This document shows, piece by piece, positions 48,948-59,122 of a stretch of DNA of 64,000 nucleotides. Positions within the stretch are counted from its first letter, which is position 1. Every line of letters starts with the position of its first letter. A program made the translations under genes and the position numbers. The notes under the pieces are model-generated. The model was given only the letters and a program-made list of their open reading frames with translations. It had not been told where the DNA came from and made no database searches. Source of the stretch: an uncultured Oscillospiraceae bacterium (lineage in GTDB: Bacteria > Bacillota > Clostridia > Oscillospirales > Ruminococcaceae); assembly GCA_934448295.1 (NCBI GenBank), contig CAKSEY010000003.1, forward strand, positions 186,001-250,000, in the 5' to 3' direction.

Positions 48948-51900
48948 TTATGCCTCCATTTCCTCTGCGCCGTTTTCCTCCGCATCTTCGTCAAGCACTT
49001 GTTCTTCCGCCTTACCAAATTCAAGCTCGGCATTTATTGCCGATTGTTTTTCGATAAGCCTTGCGAGTTCTTCTGTGTGTTCAAACGGCTGTTCATATAG
49101 GGTTTGAGCGTTTTTAAGCTGGGTTTCATTCTTGGCTATGGACTCGGCAAGCCGTACCGGCTCGTTTTCCAGCTTTTGAAGAAGATTATCCAGCTTAGTG
49201 ATAGCACCCGTACCGCTGTTTGCGTAGTCATTGCGGTAGCTGTTCTTTCCTTTCAAGACAAGGTGCATGGTAAGAGCGTCGGCACGTCTTATGCCAATCT
49301 CAAAACCATGATACTTACCAAAAAGCAGGAGTTCGTGTTCAGATGCCTCATTTGTTCCCATATAGGCTTGAACCTGCGCCTCAATCATTTCGGCAGCCTT
49401 TTCTTTTTCAGTATAAGTTTTTCCGTTTATTTCAATAACAAAGCTGTCATCAACAAACGGGTGCTGCTGAAAAGTCTGAATGTCTGCCAAAGCATTGTCA
49501 CGCTGCCGGGTAAGGGTCTCTATCATTGTTGGGTACATTTTTGTGATGTCCGTTTCCAAGCGCTTATGCTCTGATAGATAATCGGATTGCAGCAGCATAA
49601 GACGCGCTACCTCGTTATCAACGGTCAATTTTTCGGCTATCAGAGGATTGTCGGTGGTCGCGGCCTTCATCTCGGCAAAGGTGAGAGCTGTTTCATCGAT
49701 GTCCTCGCAGCTACGGGATACAGGCTTTCCGGAGAGAACCTTTGACGCTATCTCCTGCTTTTTTTCGAGGAGCTGCCAGCGATATGTATCAAAAGTACCC
49801 TTTGTAGCGTAGTAAAAGACGTGTACCTCATCAAGTTCGTTTCCTTGACGAATACCGCGCCCGTTGCGCTGCTCTATGTCCGACGGACGGTAGGGCGCGT
49901 CAAGGTGGTGCATGGCAACAAGGTGTTTCTGAATATTTACACCCGTACCGAGCTTTCCGGTTGATCCGATAATTACTCGCACCTGCGCTTGATTAACCCT
50001 ATCAAACAATTCAATACGCTGACGGTCATTGTGTGCGTCGTGGACAAAAGCTATCTCATTCTCGGCGTATCTGCCGCTGGCGACGAGCTTTGCTTTGATG
50101 TCCTCGTAAACGGTAAATGTACCGTCATATTTTGGGGTGTTCGTGTCGCAAAACACAACCTGTGCCGTACCAGGATTGTTTTCGTCAATATCAAGTATGT
50201 TCCTTACACAGTTGTTTACCTTGCTGCCCTCATAGTCCTCAGCTTCGGGATTGAGTATCCGTCCGTCCAGCGCAACTTTGGTCATAAAGGTACAGATGGC
50301 TAACATATTATCTTCTTCCGGCTTTACCTCCTTGTTTTCGATTTTCCTTGCCCGTTCCATGCCTTCGTCACGCTGTTCCTCCTGCGCGGGGGACGGCTCG
50401 CAAATAACGAGCTGCGGTTTCCCACCGGCGACACCCGGCAGCTTGAGGTCAAGGTCGGCGGTCTTAACGATGTCTGTGACCTCTCCGAACAGATTACAGA
50501 GTTCCGGCAGATTAACAAAGTTCGCAAATCTTGTCCTCATGCGAAAACCCGTTCCGGAGGGCTTAACCTCCATAGTCTGTGTGATATTGCCGAAAACACT
50601 CGCCCAGTTATCGAAATACTCGATGCCGAGCTGTTGGAGAGTGCGGTACTGCAAAAGGTATTGCCAGACGAACATTTCCGATATAGCGTTGCTTATCGGA
50701 GTACCTGTCATAAGGCAGACACCGCCGCCGTTGTTTATTTCCTGCATATATCTTATTTTCAGCTCAAGGTCGAATGCCCGCTGAGAATTGGAGTTCGTGT
50801 TTATGCCGGCAACATTCGTCATCTTGGAAAACAGGGCAAGATTTTTGTAGTTGTGAGCCTCATCTATGATGAGATAGTCGCAGCCTAAATCTTCAAATGA
50901 AATGAAATCATCTTTTTTTGCCGCGGCGCGGAGCTTTTCAATCTTTGTCTGTAATGAAAAGCGCATACTTTCCAACCGCTTTATTGAAAGACGTTCGCCT
51001 TTATCGGCTTTCATCATTTCAATGGTTTGGCTAAGTTCTTCAATGCGCCGGTCAAAGTATTCCTCCTGCCGTTCCAGTGACATAGGCATTTTCTCAAACT
51101 GACTCTGCGAAACAATTATCGCGTCAAAGTCGTTCGAGGAAATCTTGGCGAGAAATCTGCGGCGGCTGAGTTTCTGGAAATCTTTTTCAGTAGCCACAAG
51201 GATATTTGCTGAAGGAAAAAACCGCTGAAATTCCTCGCCAAACTGTCCTATAACAGCGTTCGGAACAACGAAAAGCGGCTTTGTTATAGCACCTATGCTT
51301 TTGAGGTACATTCCCAGACCTGCGGACGCTGCTGTTTTTCCTGCGCCTACTTCATGTGCCATTAGTCCGCCGCCTGTCGCGGCAAAACGCGCGATAACGT
51401 CTTTCTGGTGGGGGCGCAGAGTAACACCGGCAGCCATACCCGGAATATCTATATAGATGCCGTCATAATGCCGTGGGGTAATATTGTTAAAACGGTCATT
51501 GTAGATATTCTCAATGCGCTTGACGCGACTTTCGTCGGCGAGTACCCACTGCACAAATGCCTGTTCGATACGCGCTTGCTTTTCGCGTGCGAGGATAGTT
51601 TCTTTCTTGTTTACTACATAGCGTTCATGTAATCCTTTCTCATCGCGGTAGGTTTCCTTGTCCTTTACGGTTGCTCTGCGCTGATTGAGGCAAAGCTCGG
51701 TAAGCTCATAGGCGTTCAGCCTGCGTGTTCCATATTCCTGGTCTACCTTAACATTGGAATCTGCTCCCTTGTTGGGTATCCTCCATTCATTCAGTGCTGG
51801 GAGGTATTCACAATATATTTGCTGTTTTGCAAAACTACCGGAGCTGCGGTTAGACCTTGCTGTTTCAAAGGTGTCATAAATAAATTGCGTGTACATTTCC

Positions 51901-54900
51901 GCAGGGATAAACATAGAGCCGAGCCGAAAGCTAATATCTGAAATGCCGAGAGTAGGCGGTTGATGCTCTTTCAGCGCGGCAACATTTCGAGAGAACATCT
52001 CGGGATTTTCTTCTGCTTTCACCATTGCAAGACCGAGTTTCTCCCGCGTGTGACCGGACAGATACTCGTCTGCTGTTTCCCAACCGGAGTATTTGTCGCC
52101 GGCATTTCTGGCGGGATTGCAGAAAATCATATCCCCCAGCTCGTTTATAACCTCGTCCTCGCTTTTACCGCAGAGAGCTGCCATATAATGCAAGTCTATC
52201 TGCTGTTTGAGGTTTAAGGAAATGTGCAGAGCCTCAATAGCGGTATCCGCATGGTCGGGGGTTCGGAATTGGTTTATAGTGCGCTTAAAGAAAATGTCCG
52301 CTTTGTCGAAATAAGGTTCGTCCTTTTCGTTTCGCCGTTCTATTTCCAGTGCGGAGAGTTTCGGAGCGCGAATATCATCGCTGAATCGGCGCAGATTTGT
52401 CTGAGTGTTAAGACAGCCGTATTTCTTTACGAAACTGTCATAGAGCGAATTCAGCGCCGTTTGCTTTTCGGTGAGCAGTTCGTCTGTGCAGCCGTCACGC
52501 TGAATAGCGATAAGTTCATCAAGCTGCTGAACAATGACAGTCATCTGCTTTATTGCCTCGGCAGACTTTTTGTCGCCTGCGTATTCGGCAGCTCCGTGGT
52601 GGTCGCCAAAAAAAAGTTTCCCGTTATCATCGGTGAAATAGGTGAACGGGCGGACTCCTTCCGGCAGAGGGGTATAGCTGATTTGTTCCTCGGTGTCAAG
52701 TTCCTCCAGCGTAGGAGCTGCGGTGAATTCACCATTGAGGGAAAGTATCGCCTTTTCAAGTCGCTCGGCGGTGTTTCCATCAGCTTCTATGGTAGATACG
52801 TTGCCGTACCTTGCGCTGACTAATTTCGGCGTTCCAAGCAGATGTTCGGGGTGTTCCGCATAGTATGCGCTTATATCGTAGAACGAATTTCCGTTATGCT
52901 GAAAATAACCGCCTCCGTCCTTTACCCATGCTGGGAGTCGATAGCGGGTTTCATAGCTGCTAAAGGTTTCCTCCAAAATTCTATCACGCTTTTTGTAGAA
53001 AATAATATCCGTAACTACCTGTGTTCCGGCGCTGCCAAAAGCGTTATTCGGCAGGCGCAGCGCACCAATAAGCTCGGCTCTGCGGTACATTTCTATTCGG
53101 GGATTGGCGGTCATTTTGTCAAGTGTTCCGCTGCTGGTGATGAGTGCTGCTATTCCTCCTGCTTTCAGCTTGTCAAGGCTCTTGATGAAGAAATAGTCGT
53201 GTATCAGATATTCCTCCTTGTATGCCGTGTCATAAGGACTATATTCACCAAACGGCACATTCCCGACTACCACATCAAAGGTGTTATCCTCAAACTTGGT
53301 ATTCTGGTATCCCTTGTTCTGTATGTTCGCAAGAGGATAGAGATAATGCGCTATTCGTGCGGTCAAGCTGTCAAGCTCAACGCCGTATATCGTGCTGTTT
53401 TCAGCAAGTTCACGCGGCATATTACCGAAAAAGTTACCCGTTCCCATAGCCGGGTCAATGATATGACCGCCCTTGAAACCGAAATGCTCCAAAGCCTTGT
53501 ATATGCTTTGAATTATGTACGGCTCGGTGTAGAATGCGGTGGTGGTACTTGCTCTTGCCGCATTGTATTCTTTTTCGGAAAGCAGGCTTTTCAATTCGAC
53601 ATACTCGGACGACCAATCGCTTTTGTCGCTGTCAAACGCTTCGGGAATGCCGCCCCAGCCGGAATAATGAGCAAGAATAGTCTGTTCTTCGGGAGTTGCA
53701 AATCTGCGTTCACGCTCGATATTCAGCAGCGTTTTTATTGCAGCGATGTTATCCTGGTACTTTGCTTTCTTTCCGTGGGAGTAGGTAAAATCATCTGGGA
53801 AAGAGTAATTCTGTGCCTTTGGCGTCTGTTCGGGAATAACAGGTGTAAGCGGCTCTGTTGTTTCTTTTTCAGCAGTTTCGGCGGCTTCGGCAGCTTCAAT
53901 AATAAAGCCGTTGTCTTTAAGCTGTTCGGAAATGCGGTCAATATCTATGTCACGAATTCCCAGCTTTCCGCCATACTCACCGCATATCGGTATTGTTCCG
54001 AGAAGATTAGCGGCTTGTGTCGCCGTATCTTCATCGCCGACAAGCTCATAAAAGCTGCCTTTTTTGGTTACAGATAGCTTTCTGTTCCGATTGGTATCTT
54101 TGGGCTGTGCGTTGCTTGATACAAGCTCAAACCCCTGCTTTTCAAGGTTTTGTTTCCATCGTCCATATATAGATCCTACCGCCTCCATGTCATTTTTATC
54201 CGTATTCTCAAAAGACAGGCTGAAATCACCGTCAATATCCGTAATGCGCCATACCTTTCCGTCCAAGCGGATCAAATCGCCTACCTTCAGAATATCGGGG
54301 GATACCCTCGGTTTGGGTTCGGGCTGGGCTGTGGGCTGCGGTTCATCGGTTATCGGTGCAAATGACATTCTCTCATTTGTTGTGATATATTCAAATGCGC
54401 TGTCAATGTTCTCAAATGTGTTGAGGATACAGTTTTCATGTCTGCCCGAAAACCCATTTGAGGTGCCGGTGATGTTGAATTTGCCCTCATCAGTTCTGAC
54501 GAGCTTTAGGTCGGAAAGTTTGGGGCTGCTTGCGTCTGCAATAGGGTGATACCCGTCTATTTTGGTTTCGGAATTTGGATCGCGGTATTCAAGCGGAATG
54601 ATGTTTGCACCGTTCATCAGCGCGGCATAAGCAGCGGTACAAAGAGTACGGCTGATAGGGTGTGCCTGCTTGAAATCATCAAGGATACGCTGTTCCTCGT
54701 CCGTAAGCTGTGAATGTTCCAAAAGAAACGGCACAAGAATATCAAGGTTCCGCTTATATCCGGCTCGTTCTTCTTCGGGGAGTTTCAGCGGATTGTTCTC
54801 ATAGTAATACTCGCAGAATTGCTTTATGTGGTCAATGAGAGAACCGCCGCCGGAGCCTCTGCCGTCGCCTATATCAAATCTGCACTCATAGCCGATTGAG

Positions 54901-56927
54901 TCATCACCTATGACTGCCTTGACATAAAGGTTTGTCTTGTGATAGTATCCTACGGAAAGCGTTGGGTCAATGCGCTCTATATGCTGCTTTTCATCAAGAT
55001 ACTCCAAAACAGCATTAGCAAGCGCAAAGGACACCTGTCCATTCATCTGCGTTAAAGCAAAATCGTGGAAAAGTGTGCTTTCGGTAAACCATTCGCTGTT
55101 TTCTTCTCTATCTCCAAAGAAAATGGATACCTCATTATCGGGGAGAAATGTCCCTCTGCTACCCATTTCTTCGTAAATTGTCTTTAGAAATTCCGGCATG
55201 ATAGGCGCTGTATCGTAGCCGATGCTTTCCAGGTGGCGGATTGCATAATCGCAGCGCCACTTTGCCGACTCAACAGAGCTTGCATTGTTCGGGTCAACGT
55301 ATCTGTCGGCATTTCTCAGGGTATTGATACATTGTTCTGTGAAAAAAGCGGTTTCATCATCGGTGATATATCTGCCGCTGTCAATCAGCTCTGCGACAGC
55401 CCGCGCCTCGTCTTTCCATTCGAAATGGACAAAAGCGGCGTCGGAGAGCTTAGCGATTATGCCTTGCTCTTTGTATTCAACATACTTAATATCCCCCGAC
55501 CCAGACCTCATGCCAACACCAAGAATTTCCTTTAGCTTATCGGCAAATTCGTTCGGGAAATCCTCATAGGCGTACTTAATGCGGTGTTTCTCAAAGGGAC
55601 CGGTAATTCTATCGGTTTCCGTAAACAGCTGTTTCAGCACCGCAGCAGCGTCAAAACGCTCGGCAGCTTCCGTAATATCGGGCTTGTCCGAAAAAAGCGT
55701 GAGCTGTCCGTATTCCTCATCATCGGAAACAGAAAAGGCGGACTTTTCTTCTTCAGTAAAGTCCGCCTCGTCATATTCGGTTGTATCGGTTTCGCTTATG
55801 GGGTCATCATAGAGAGGGTGATATTCTTCATCTCTGCTATTGTCGGTGTTTCCCTCACTTTCGCTATCAGCCAGCTCACGCACGTCTGTATCGTTTCCCA
55901 TGCCGCTGCCTGCGCCTGTGTGTATATCATCGTAAGCTGCGACTCGTGCGTCTGATAATCCTCGCTGAGCGTTGTCGCTGATTTCAGCGCGTTCAGCTTG
56001 TCCATTCTGCTGTCCTCGGCTTTCCTCGCAATCTGCTCCCAGATGGTTCTGTACAGCCCGCTCATGTTCACGCATTCCAGTGCCGCGCTGTCCATTTCCA
56101 TCATCATGTCCATCGCCTTCAGCGCGAGAGGCGACATATTCGCCCGTCCGTAGCTGTTCAGCTTCGGAAACAGCATTCCGTTCTTCTCCTCGCAGGGTAT
56201 CACGCATACCTGATTCGCGAACGTTATCGTTCTGTTTATCTCGCTCATACTCCATACTCCTTATCTGCCTGTCGATCTCACGCAGAACGTCCTGTGCGAG
56301 TGCAAGGCTCAAATTGCCTATCTCCATCATTGACACGTCATTGCGTATCTGTGAAACGATAGAGAATTCCTCCGTCATGTCCGCCTCGGAAATATTGCAC
56401 CGTTTAAGGCATATCGTCCGTGCGGAACGGCAAATCAACTCCGCTATGCGAGGGTCATTTTGCATCTGCGGTGTTAATTTACCATTATAATTATATACCC
56501 TAATTATATTTTTGTCAATACTTTTCTGAATGTATTCGGAAAGGTTTGTGACATTTGCACCATTTTCTGCGTTGTATCTGGATATAATGCCGGAGGCATA
56601 CTGCTCGTTCATCTTCCACTTAGGCAGAATGGGTCTGCCGTAGGTTTGCGAGATGTCAAACAGATATTTGGGGCTGGTATCGTTGATACCCGTGAATACT
56701 ATCGTGGACAAAGAGCCTTTTTTTACATATCTGCCCATCTTGTTCCATTGTTCGTAGGTCGCTACCGCTGTTGCTTTAGGGTTCTGTTCCGTAAGCATCA
56801 TAGCCTCCGAAAATGAGCCAAACCGCCAGAACGAAGAAATCTGTTTCATCATACGCTCCCAGACGTCGGGCTTGCGGAGAGTGGGCAGCAGCTCTTGGTA
56901 GAATAATTCTACCTCGGTCAATCTCAA
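48948..56927 (-). CDS. Giant methylase-helicase polyvalent protein
   Basis: This 2659-residue protein starts at TTG 56927 behind GGAGGTG. The N-terminal 180 residues are ArdC-like (SFSEAMMLTEQNPKATAVAT, YVKKGSLSTIVF), then come a charged linker and several small associated domains. An N6-adenine methylase core lies around residues 1130-1330 (HIIDPAMGTGNFFGNMP, VVVGNVPFGEYSP, with NVPF in place of NPPY). An SNF2-type helicase follows (GLMAHEVGAGKTAASAG, CDYLIIDEAHNYKN, IGSTGKLGTGVNIQKH, DIEQRNGRGIRQGNE). Proteins of this type travel on Firmicute and Bacteroidetes elements and are thought to protect or process incoming DNA. One copy of the junction hairpin lies in frame at residues 586-595. The C-terminus is acidic. 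Confidence 0.9.
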   Translation of the reverse strand: MRLTEVELFYQELLPTLRKPDVWERMMKQISSFWRFGSFSEAMMLTEQNPKATAVATYEQWNKMGRYVKKGSLSTIVFTGINDTSPKYLFDISQTYGRPILPKWKMNEQYASGIISRYNAENGANVTNLSEYIQKSIDKNIIRVYNYNGKLTPQMQNDPRIAELICRSARTICLKRCNISEADMTEEFSIVSQIRNDVSMMEIGNLSLALAQDVLREIDRQIRSMEYERDKQNDNVRESGMRDTLRGEERNAVSEAEQLRTGEYVASRAEGDGHDDGNGQRGTGMREHERAVQNHLGADCEESRGQQNGQAERAEISDNAQRGLSDARVAAYDDIHTGAGSGMGNDTDVRELADSESEGNTDNSRDEEYHPLYDDPISETDTTEYDEADFTEEEKSAFSVSDDEEYGQLTLFSDKPDITEAAERFDAAAVLKQLFTETDRITGPFEKHRIKYAYEDFPNEFADKLKEILGVGMRSGSGDIKYVEYKEQGIIAKLSDAAFVHFEWKDEARAVAELIDSGRYITDDETAFFTEQCINTLRNADRYVDPNNASSVESAKWRCDYAIRHLESIGYDTAPIMPEFLKTIYEEMGSRGTFLPDNEVSIFFGDREENSEWFTESTLFHDFALTQMNGQVSFALANAVLEYLDEKQHIERIDPTLSVGYYHKTNLYVKAVIGDDSIGYECRFDIGDGRGSGGGSLIDHIKQFCEYYYENNPLKLPEEERAGYKRNLDILVPFLLEHSQLTDEEQRILDDFKQAHPISRTLCTAAYAALMNGANIIPLEYRDPNSETKIDGYHPIADASSPKLSDLKLVRTDEGKFNITGTSNGFSGRHENCILNTFENIDSAFEYITTNERMSFAPITDEPQPTAQPEPKPRVSPDILKVGDLIRLDGKVWRITDIDGDFSLSFENTDKNDMEAVGSIYGRWKQNLEKQGFELVSSNAQPKDTNRNRKLSVTKKGSFYELVGDEDTATQAANLLGTIPICGEYGGKLGIRDIDIDRISEQLKDNGFIIEAAEAAETAEKETTEPLTPVIPEQTPKAQNYSFPDDFTYSHGKKAKYQDNIAAIKTLLNIERERRFATPEEQTILAHYSGWGGIPEAFDSDKSDWSSEYVELKSLLSEKEYNAARASTTTAFYTEPYIIQSIYKALEHFGFKGGHIIDPAMGTGNFFGNMPRELAENSTIYGVELDSLTARIAHYLYPLANIQNKGYQNTKFEDNTFDVVVGNVPFGEYSPYDTAYKEEYLIHDYFFIKSLDKLKAGGIAALITSSGTLDKMTANPRIEMYRRAELIGALRLPNNAFGSAGTQVVTDIIFYKKRDRILEETFSSYETRYRLPAWVKDGGGYFQHNGNSFYDISAYYAEHPEHLLGTPKLVSARYGNVSTIEADGNTAERLEKAILSLNGEFTAAPTLEELDTEEQISYTPLPEGVRPFTYFTDDNGKLFFGDHHGAAEYAGDKKSAEAIKQMTVIVQQLDELIAIQRDGCTDELLTEKQTALNSLYDSFVKKYGCLNTQTNLRRFSDDIRAPKLSALEIERRNEKDEPYFDKADIFFKRTINQFRTPDHADTAIEALHISLNLKQQIDLHYMAALCGKSEDEVINELGDMIFCNPARNAGDKYSGWETADEYLSGHTREKLGLAMVKAEENPEMFSRNVAALKEHQPPTLGISDISFRLGSMFIPAEMYTQFIYDTFETARSNRSSGSFAKQQIYCEYLPALNEWRIPNKGADSNVKVDQEYGTRRLNAYELTELCLNQRRATVKDKETYRDEKGLHERYVVNKKETILAREKQARIEQAFVQWVLADESRVKRIENIYNDRFNNITPRHYDGIYIDIPGMAAGVTLRPHQKDVIARFAATGGGLMAHEVGAGKTAASAGLGMYLKSIGAITKPLFVVPNAVIGQFGEEFQRFFPSANILVATEKDFQKLSRRRFLAKISSNDFDAIIVSQSQFEKMPMSLERQEEYFDRRIEELSQTIEMMKADKGERLSIKRLESMRFSLQTKIEKLRAAAKKDDFISFEDLGCDYLIIDEAHNYKNLALFSKMTNVAGINTNSNSQRAFDLELKIRYMQEINNGGGVCLMTGTPISNAISEMFVWQYLLQYRTLQQLGIEYFDNWASVFGNITQTMEVKPSGTGFRMRTRFANFVNLPELCNLFGEVTDIVKTADLDLKLPGVAGGKPQLVICEPSPAQEEQRDEGMERARKIENKEVKPEEDNMLAICTFMTKVALDGRILNPEAEDYEGSKVNNCVRNILDIDENNPGTAQVVFCDTNTPKYDGTFTVYEDIKAKLVASGRYAENEIAFVHDAHNDRQRIELFDRVNQAQVRVIIGSTGKLGTGVNIQKHLVAMHHLDAPYRPSDIEQRNGRGIRQGNELDEVHVFYYATKGTFDTYRWQLLEKKQEIASKVLSGKPVSRSCEDIDETALTFAEMKAATTDNPLIAEKLTVDNEVARLMLLQSDYLSEHKRLETDITKMYPTMIETLTRQRDNALADIQTFQQHPFVDDSFVIEINGKTYTEKEKAAEMIEAQVQAYMGTNEASEHELLLFGKYHGFEIGIRRADALTMHLVLKGKNSYRNDYANSGTGAITKLDNLLQKLENEPVRLAESIAKNETQLKNAQTLYEQPFEHTEELARLIEKQSAINAELEFGKAEEQVLDEDAEENGAEEMEA
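55143..55171 (-). repeat. Junction hairpin copy J inside the giant gene
   Basis: Short form with arms GAGAAATG and CATTTCTT on the plus strand. Here it is translated in frame as part of EEMGSRGTFLPD. It is the only copy inside a coding region. Confidence 0.88.
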
Positions 56928-56933
56928 CTTAGT

Positions 56934-57035
56934 TCACCTCCATATAAAGAGTACGGCTGAAATAAAAGAGCCAATAACTATCGCAGAGCTGATTATCTTA
57001 AAAGTGCGGATAAATGGTGTGTCTGATCTCATCAT
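56934..57035 (-). CDS. Possible 33-residue membrane peptide
   Basis: A frame of 33 codons (MMRSDTPFIRTFKIISS...) overlaps the end of the ParB-like gene in another frame. It holds one hydrophobic segment (IVIGSFISAVLFIW). Its TGA lies in the ribosome binding site of the giant gene (GGAGGTGA). Its hydrophobic character and position between two coupled genes suggest a leader or membrane peptide, but no clear ribosome binding site is present. Confidence 0.35.
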   Translation of the reverse strand: MMRSDTPFIRTFKIISSAIVIGSFISAVLFIWR

Positions 57036-58086
57036 CTGTGTGCGCCTCCATAAATTCCGTAATTGCCGCCATAGTTATCTCCACACTTTCGTATTCGTCA
57101 TAGCCGGCGAATGTTCTGGAACGAAAATCACCGGACAGATTGACTTTAGGCGGCACAACCGAGCCGTTCAGCACGTCATTCAAGCCCTGTGCGGACAAGG
57201 TGTTCTTGCCGGCGTATCTGCATATTCTGGCAGCTTTCAATTCTGTTATCTCGGTCTGATTACGGCTGAGTGCCTGAGCGAGATCGCTCTGCTGTTTGTT
57301 TGAGAGTTCACGGAGTTTTAAGGCAATATCTGCCGCAATACAGCTCCCAACATACTCCATGAGTTCTGGGTTGAGGACGGACAATTCGGCAAGCCTGTTT
57401 ACCTCACTCTCTGAAAGGTGGAAAAGCGCAATCAGTTTTTCGCGGGGTTCATAAAGCTGCAACGCTGTGAATGAACGAAACAGCTCGCCGAAAGTCATGC
57501 TGTCCGCACGGAACAGATTTGTTATTGCTGCGATCATCTTCTGCACCTCGTCGGTAAGGACTTCTCTGTTGCCTACCTTGCAGGGTATCTCGTCCCAGCG
57601 CAGTATATCCTCTGCCGCCTTGAAACGATTGTAACCGGCGACGATTTCAAACTTTCCGGAATCAATGGGTACAACAAGAATAGGCTCCAGAAGGCTGTTT
57701 GCATACATATCCGACGCAAGTCCTTTAAGCTGCTCGTCCGCCATGTAACTTACCGATAGGCGATTGTGTCCGAGGGTGATACGCTCGGCGGCTATCTGCT
57801 TTGAGGGCAGCGGAAAATATGTTTTCAGCACGTTGGCAACATACTCGTTTACCTGCTCGGCAGACATATACGGAGATGTCACGATAGGCTGTTCGCTGCC
57901 TGTTCCTCCGGCTATAATCTCGCTTGCTCTCTCGGCGGACACCTCAAGGGTGTGCATTTCCTCGTCAAAAGCGGTTTCGGAGGGGACAACCGTTTGAATG
58001 GGAAGGACTGCCGCAGTGGGAACAGGTGCGTTCTCACTTTTCTGTGCATTTATGTACACATCTTTATTTCTGAAAGAAAAAGCCAT
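56998..58086 (-). CDS. ParB-like nuclease-domain protein
   Basis: This 362-residue protein has a ParB/Srx-type domain in residues about 95-190 (GHNRLSVSYMADEQLKGLAS, EIVAGYNRFKAAEDI with the conserved GxxR-like part). A helical domain like the KorB/ParB DNA-binding part follows (SEVNRLAELSVLNPELM). It is distinct from the canonical ParB near the integrase and lies between the initiator-like and giant genes. It may bind sites on the element for copy control, expression or protection during transfer. Confidence 0.8.
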   Translation of the reverse strand: MAFSFRNKDVYINAQKSENAPVPTAAVLPIQTVVPSETAFDEEMHTLEVSAERASEIIAGGTGSEQPIVTSPYMSAEQVNEYVANVLKTYFPLPSKQIAAERITLGHNRLSVSYMADEQLKGLASDMYANSLLEPILVVPIDSGKFEIVAGYNRFKAAEDILRWDEIPCKVGNREVLTDEVQKMIAAITNLFRADSMTFGELFRSFTALQLYEPREKLIALFHLSESEVNRLAELSVLNPELMEYVGSCIAADIALKLRELSNKQQSDLAQALSRNQTEITELKAARICRYAGKNTLSAQGLNDVLNGSVVPPKVNLSGDFRSRTFAGYDEYESVEITMAAITEFMEAHTDDEIRHTIYPHF

Positions 58087-58098
58087 TAAAAACCTCCG

Positions 58099-59109
58099 TT
58101 AGTTGAATTGCCGCGTGTATTGCCCCGTATCGTTCGTAACGCAGAAAGGCGGATGTTCCGGTTCATCTTCGGGTTGTCGGTACTTAGCGCGTATGTCTGC
58201 TAAAATTCCGTCAATGTCGATTGATGATGTCTGAGTATCATAGTCGGAGTAAAATGCGTTGATCCGGTTTTCCGGATTGTATCTGTCATACTCCTGGGAA
58301 TAACTGCCGCTGAAAAGGATAGCACGAATATACGCTTTGGGGTTCGCCGCCTTTCGTTTCCGTGCGGAATTGGCGGTGTTCATCACATCATCATAGGTTA
58401 TTGCAGCAAAACGCTTGTGCAGCTCGTCCTTTGGAATAACACGCCCGGATATGCGGACAGAATTAGCGTTACGGCAGGTGGTTATTATTCCAACAACCAT
58501 ATCGACAAACCTATCGTCAAGTTTCTGTTTGAGTTCGTCTGCATTTATCTGCTGCTCAACCTCCGCGGTAGAAACAAAGCTGTCTATACAGTTATTTCTT
58601 TTTTCAGTATCTATATCTTTTCTGTCATCGACAGATTTGATAAATACAATATTATTTTCAACAGTATTTGATTGTGTGCGGTTTTCCGTATGCGGAGCTT
58701 CCGTATTAGGAAAATCGCATTTCGGAGCAGCAGAAGAAACCGCTTTTTCTTTCTTGGCGGCAAGTTTATACTCTGTCTGGTCGCCCTCAAGCATGGTGTA
58801 GGGTAATTCATAGACGGTGTATTCCACTCCGAAAAATCTGCCTTTCTCGTCCCGCAGCTTTCGGCGCTTTAGGTATTTGTGTTCCTCAAGCTCGTCCATC
58901 GCGCTGCGTATAGCGCATATACCGTCCTTCATAAAGCTGGAAATGCCCTTGATGGTTATGTTGTATCCGTCGGGCAAAGCAAGCATTGTGGATAGCACAT
59001 TCTTGCTCTTTCCCGACATTTCAGGCTCGTTGAACAGGCAGTAGTTGGATATGACCATATACTGCCGTTCGTGTTTAATGCGAATAATCTGGTCGTTTGA
59101 CTTGTTCAC
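58099..59109 (-). CDS. Replication-initiator-like protein (RepA_N/winged-helix type)
   Basis: This 336-residue protein starts at GTG 59109 behind AGGAGGTGC. The N-terminal 110 residues form a winged-helix domain (GKSKNVLSTMLALPDGYNIT, FMKDGICAIRSAMDELEEHK, YLKRRKL) as in initiator-like proteins of Firmicute plasmids and elements. The C-terminal part (SVRISGRVIPKDELHKRFA, KAANPKAYIRAILFSGSY) resembles the DnaD-like or initiator C-terminal region. With ParA and ParB this suggests the excised circle can replicate. Confidence 0.7.
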   Translation of the reverse strand: MNKSNDQIIRIKHERQYMVISNYCLFNEPEMSGKSKNVLSTMLALPDGYNITIKGISSFMKDGICAIRSAMDELEEHKYLKRRKLRDEKGRFFGVEYTVYELPYTMLEGDQTEYKLAAKKEKAVSSAAPKCDFPNTEAPHTENRTQSNTVENNIVFIKSVDDRKDIDTEKRNNCIDSFVSTAEVEQQINADELKQKLDDRFVDMVVGIITTCRNANSVRISGRVIPKDELHKRFAAITYDDVMNTANSARKRKAANPKAYIRAILFSGSYSQEYDRYNPENRINAFYSDYDTQTSSIDIDGILADIRAKYRQPEDEPEHPPFCVTNDTGQYTRQFN

Positions 59110-59122
59110 GGCGCTGCACCTC

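Noticed and set aside
55584..56490. Plus-strand frames opposite the N-terminal part of the giant gene
   Set aside because: The minus-strand frame is continuous with recognisable domains. The plus-strand frames have no start signals and look like low-complexity shadows of the charged linker.
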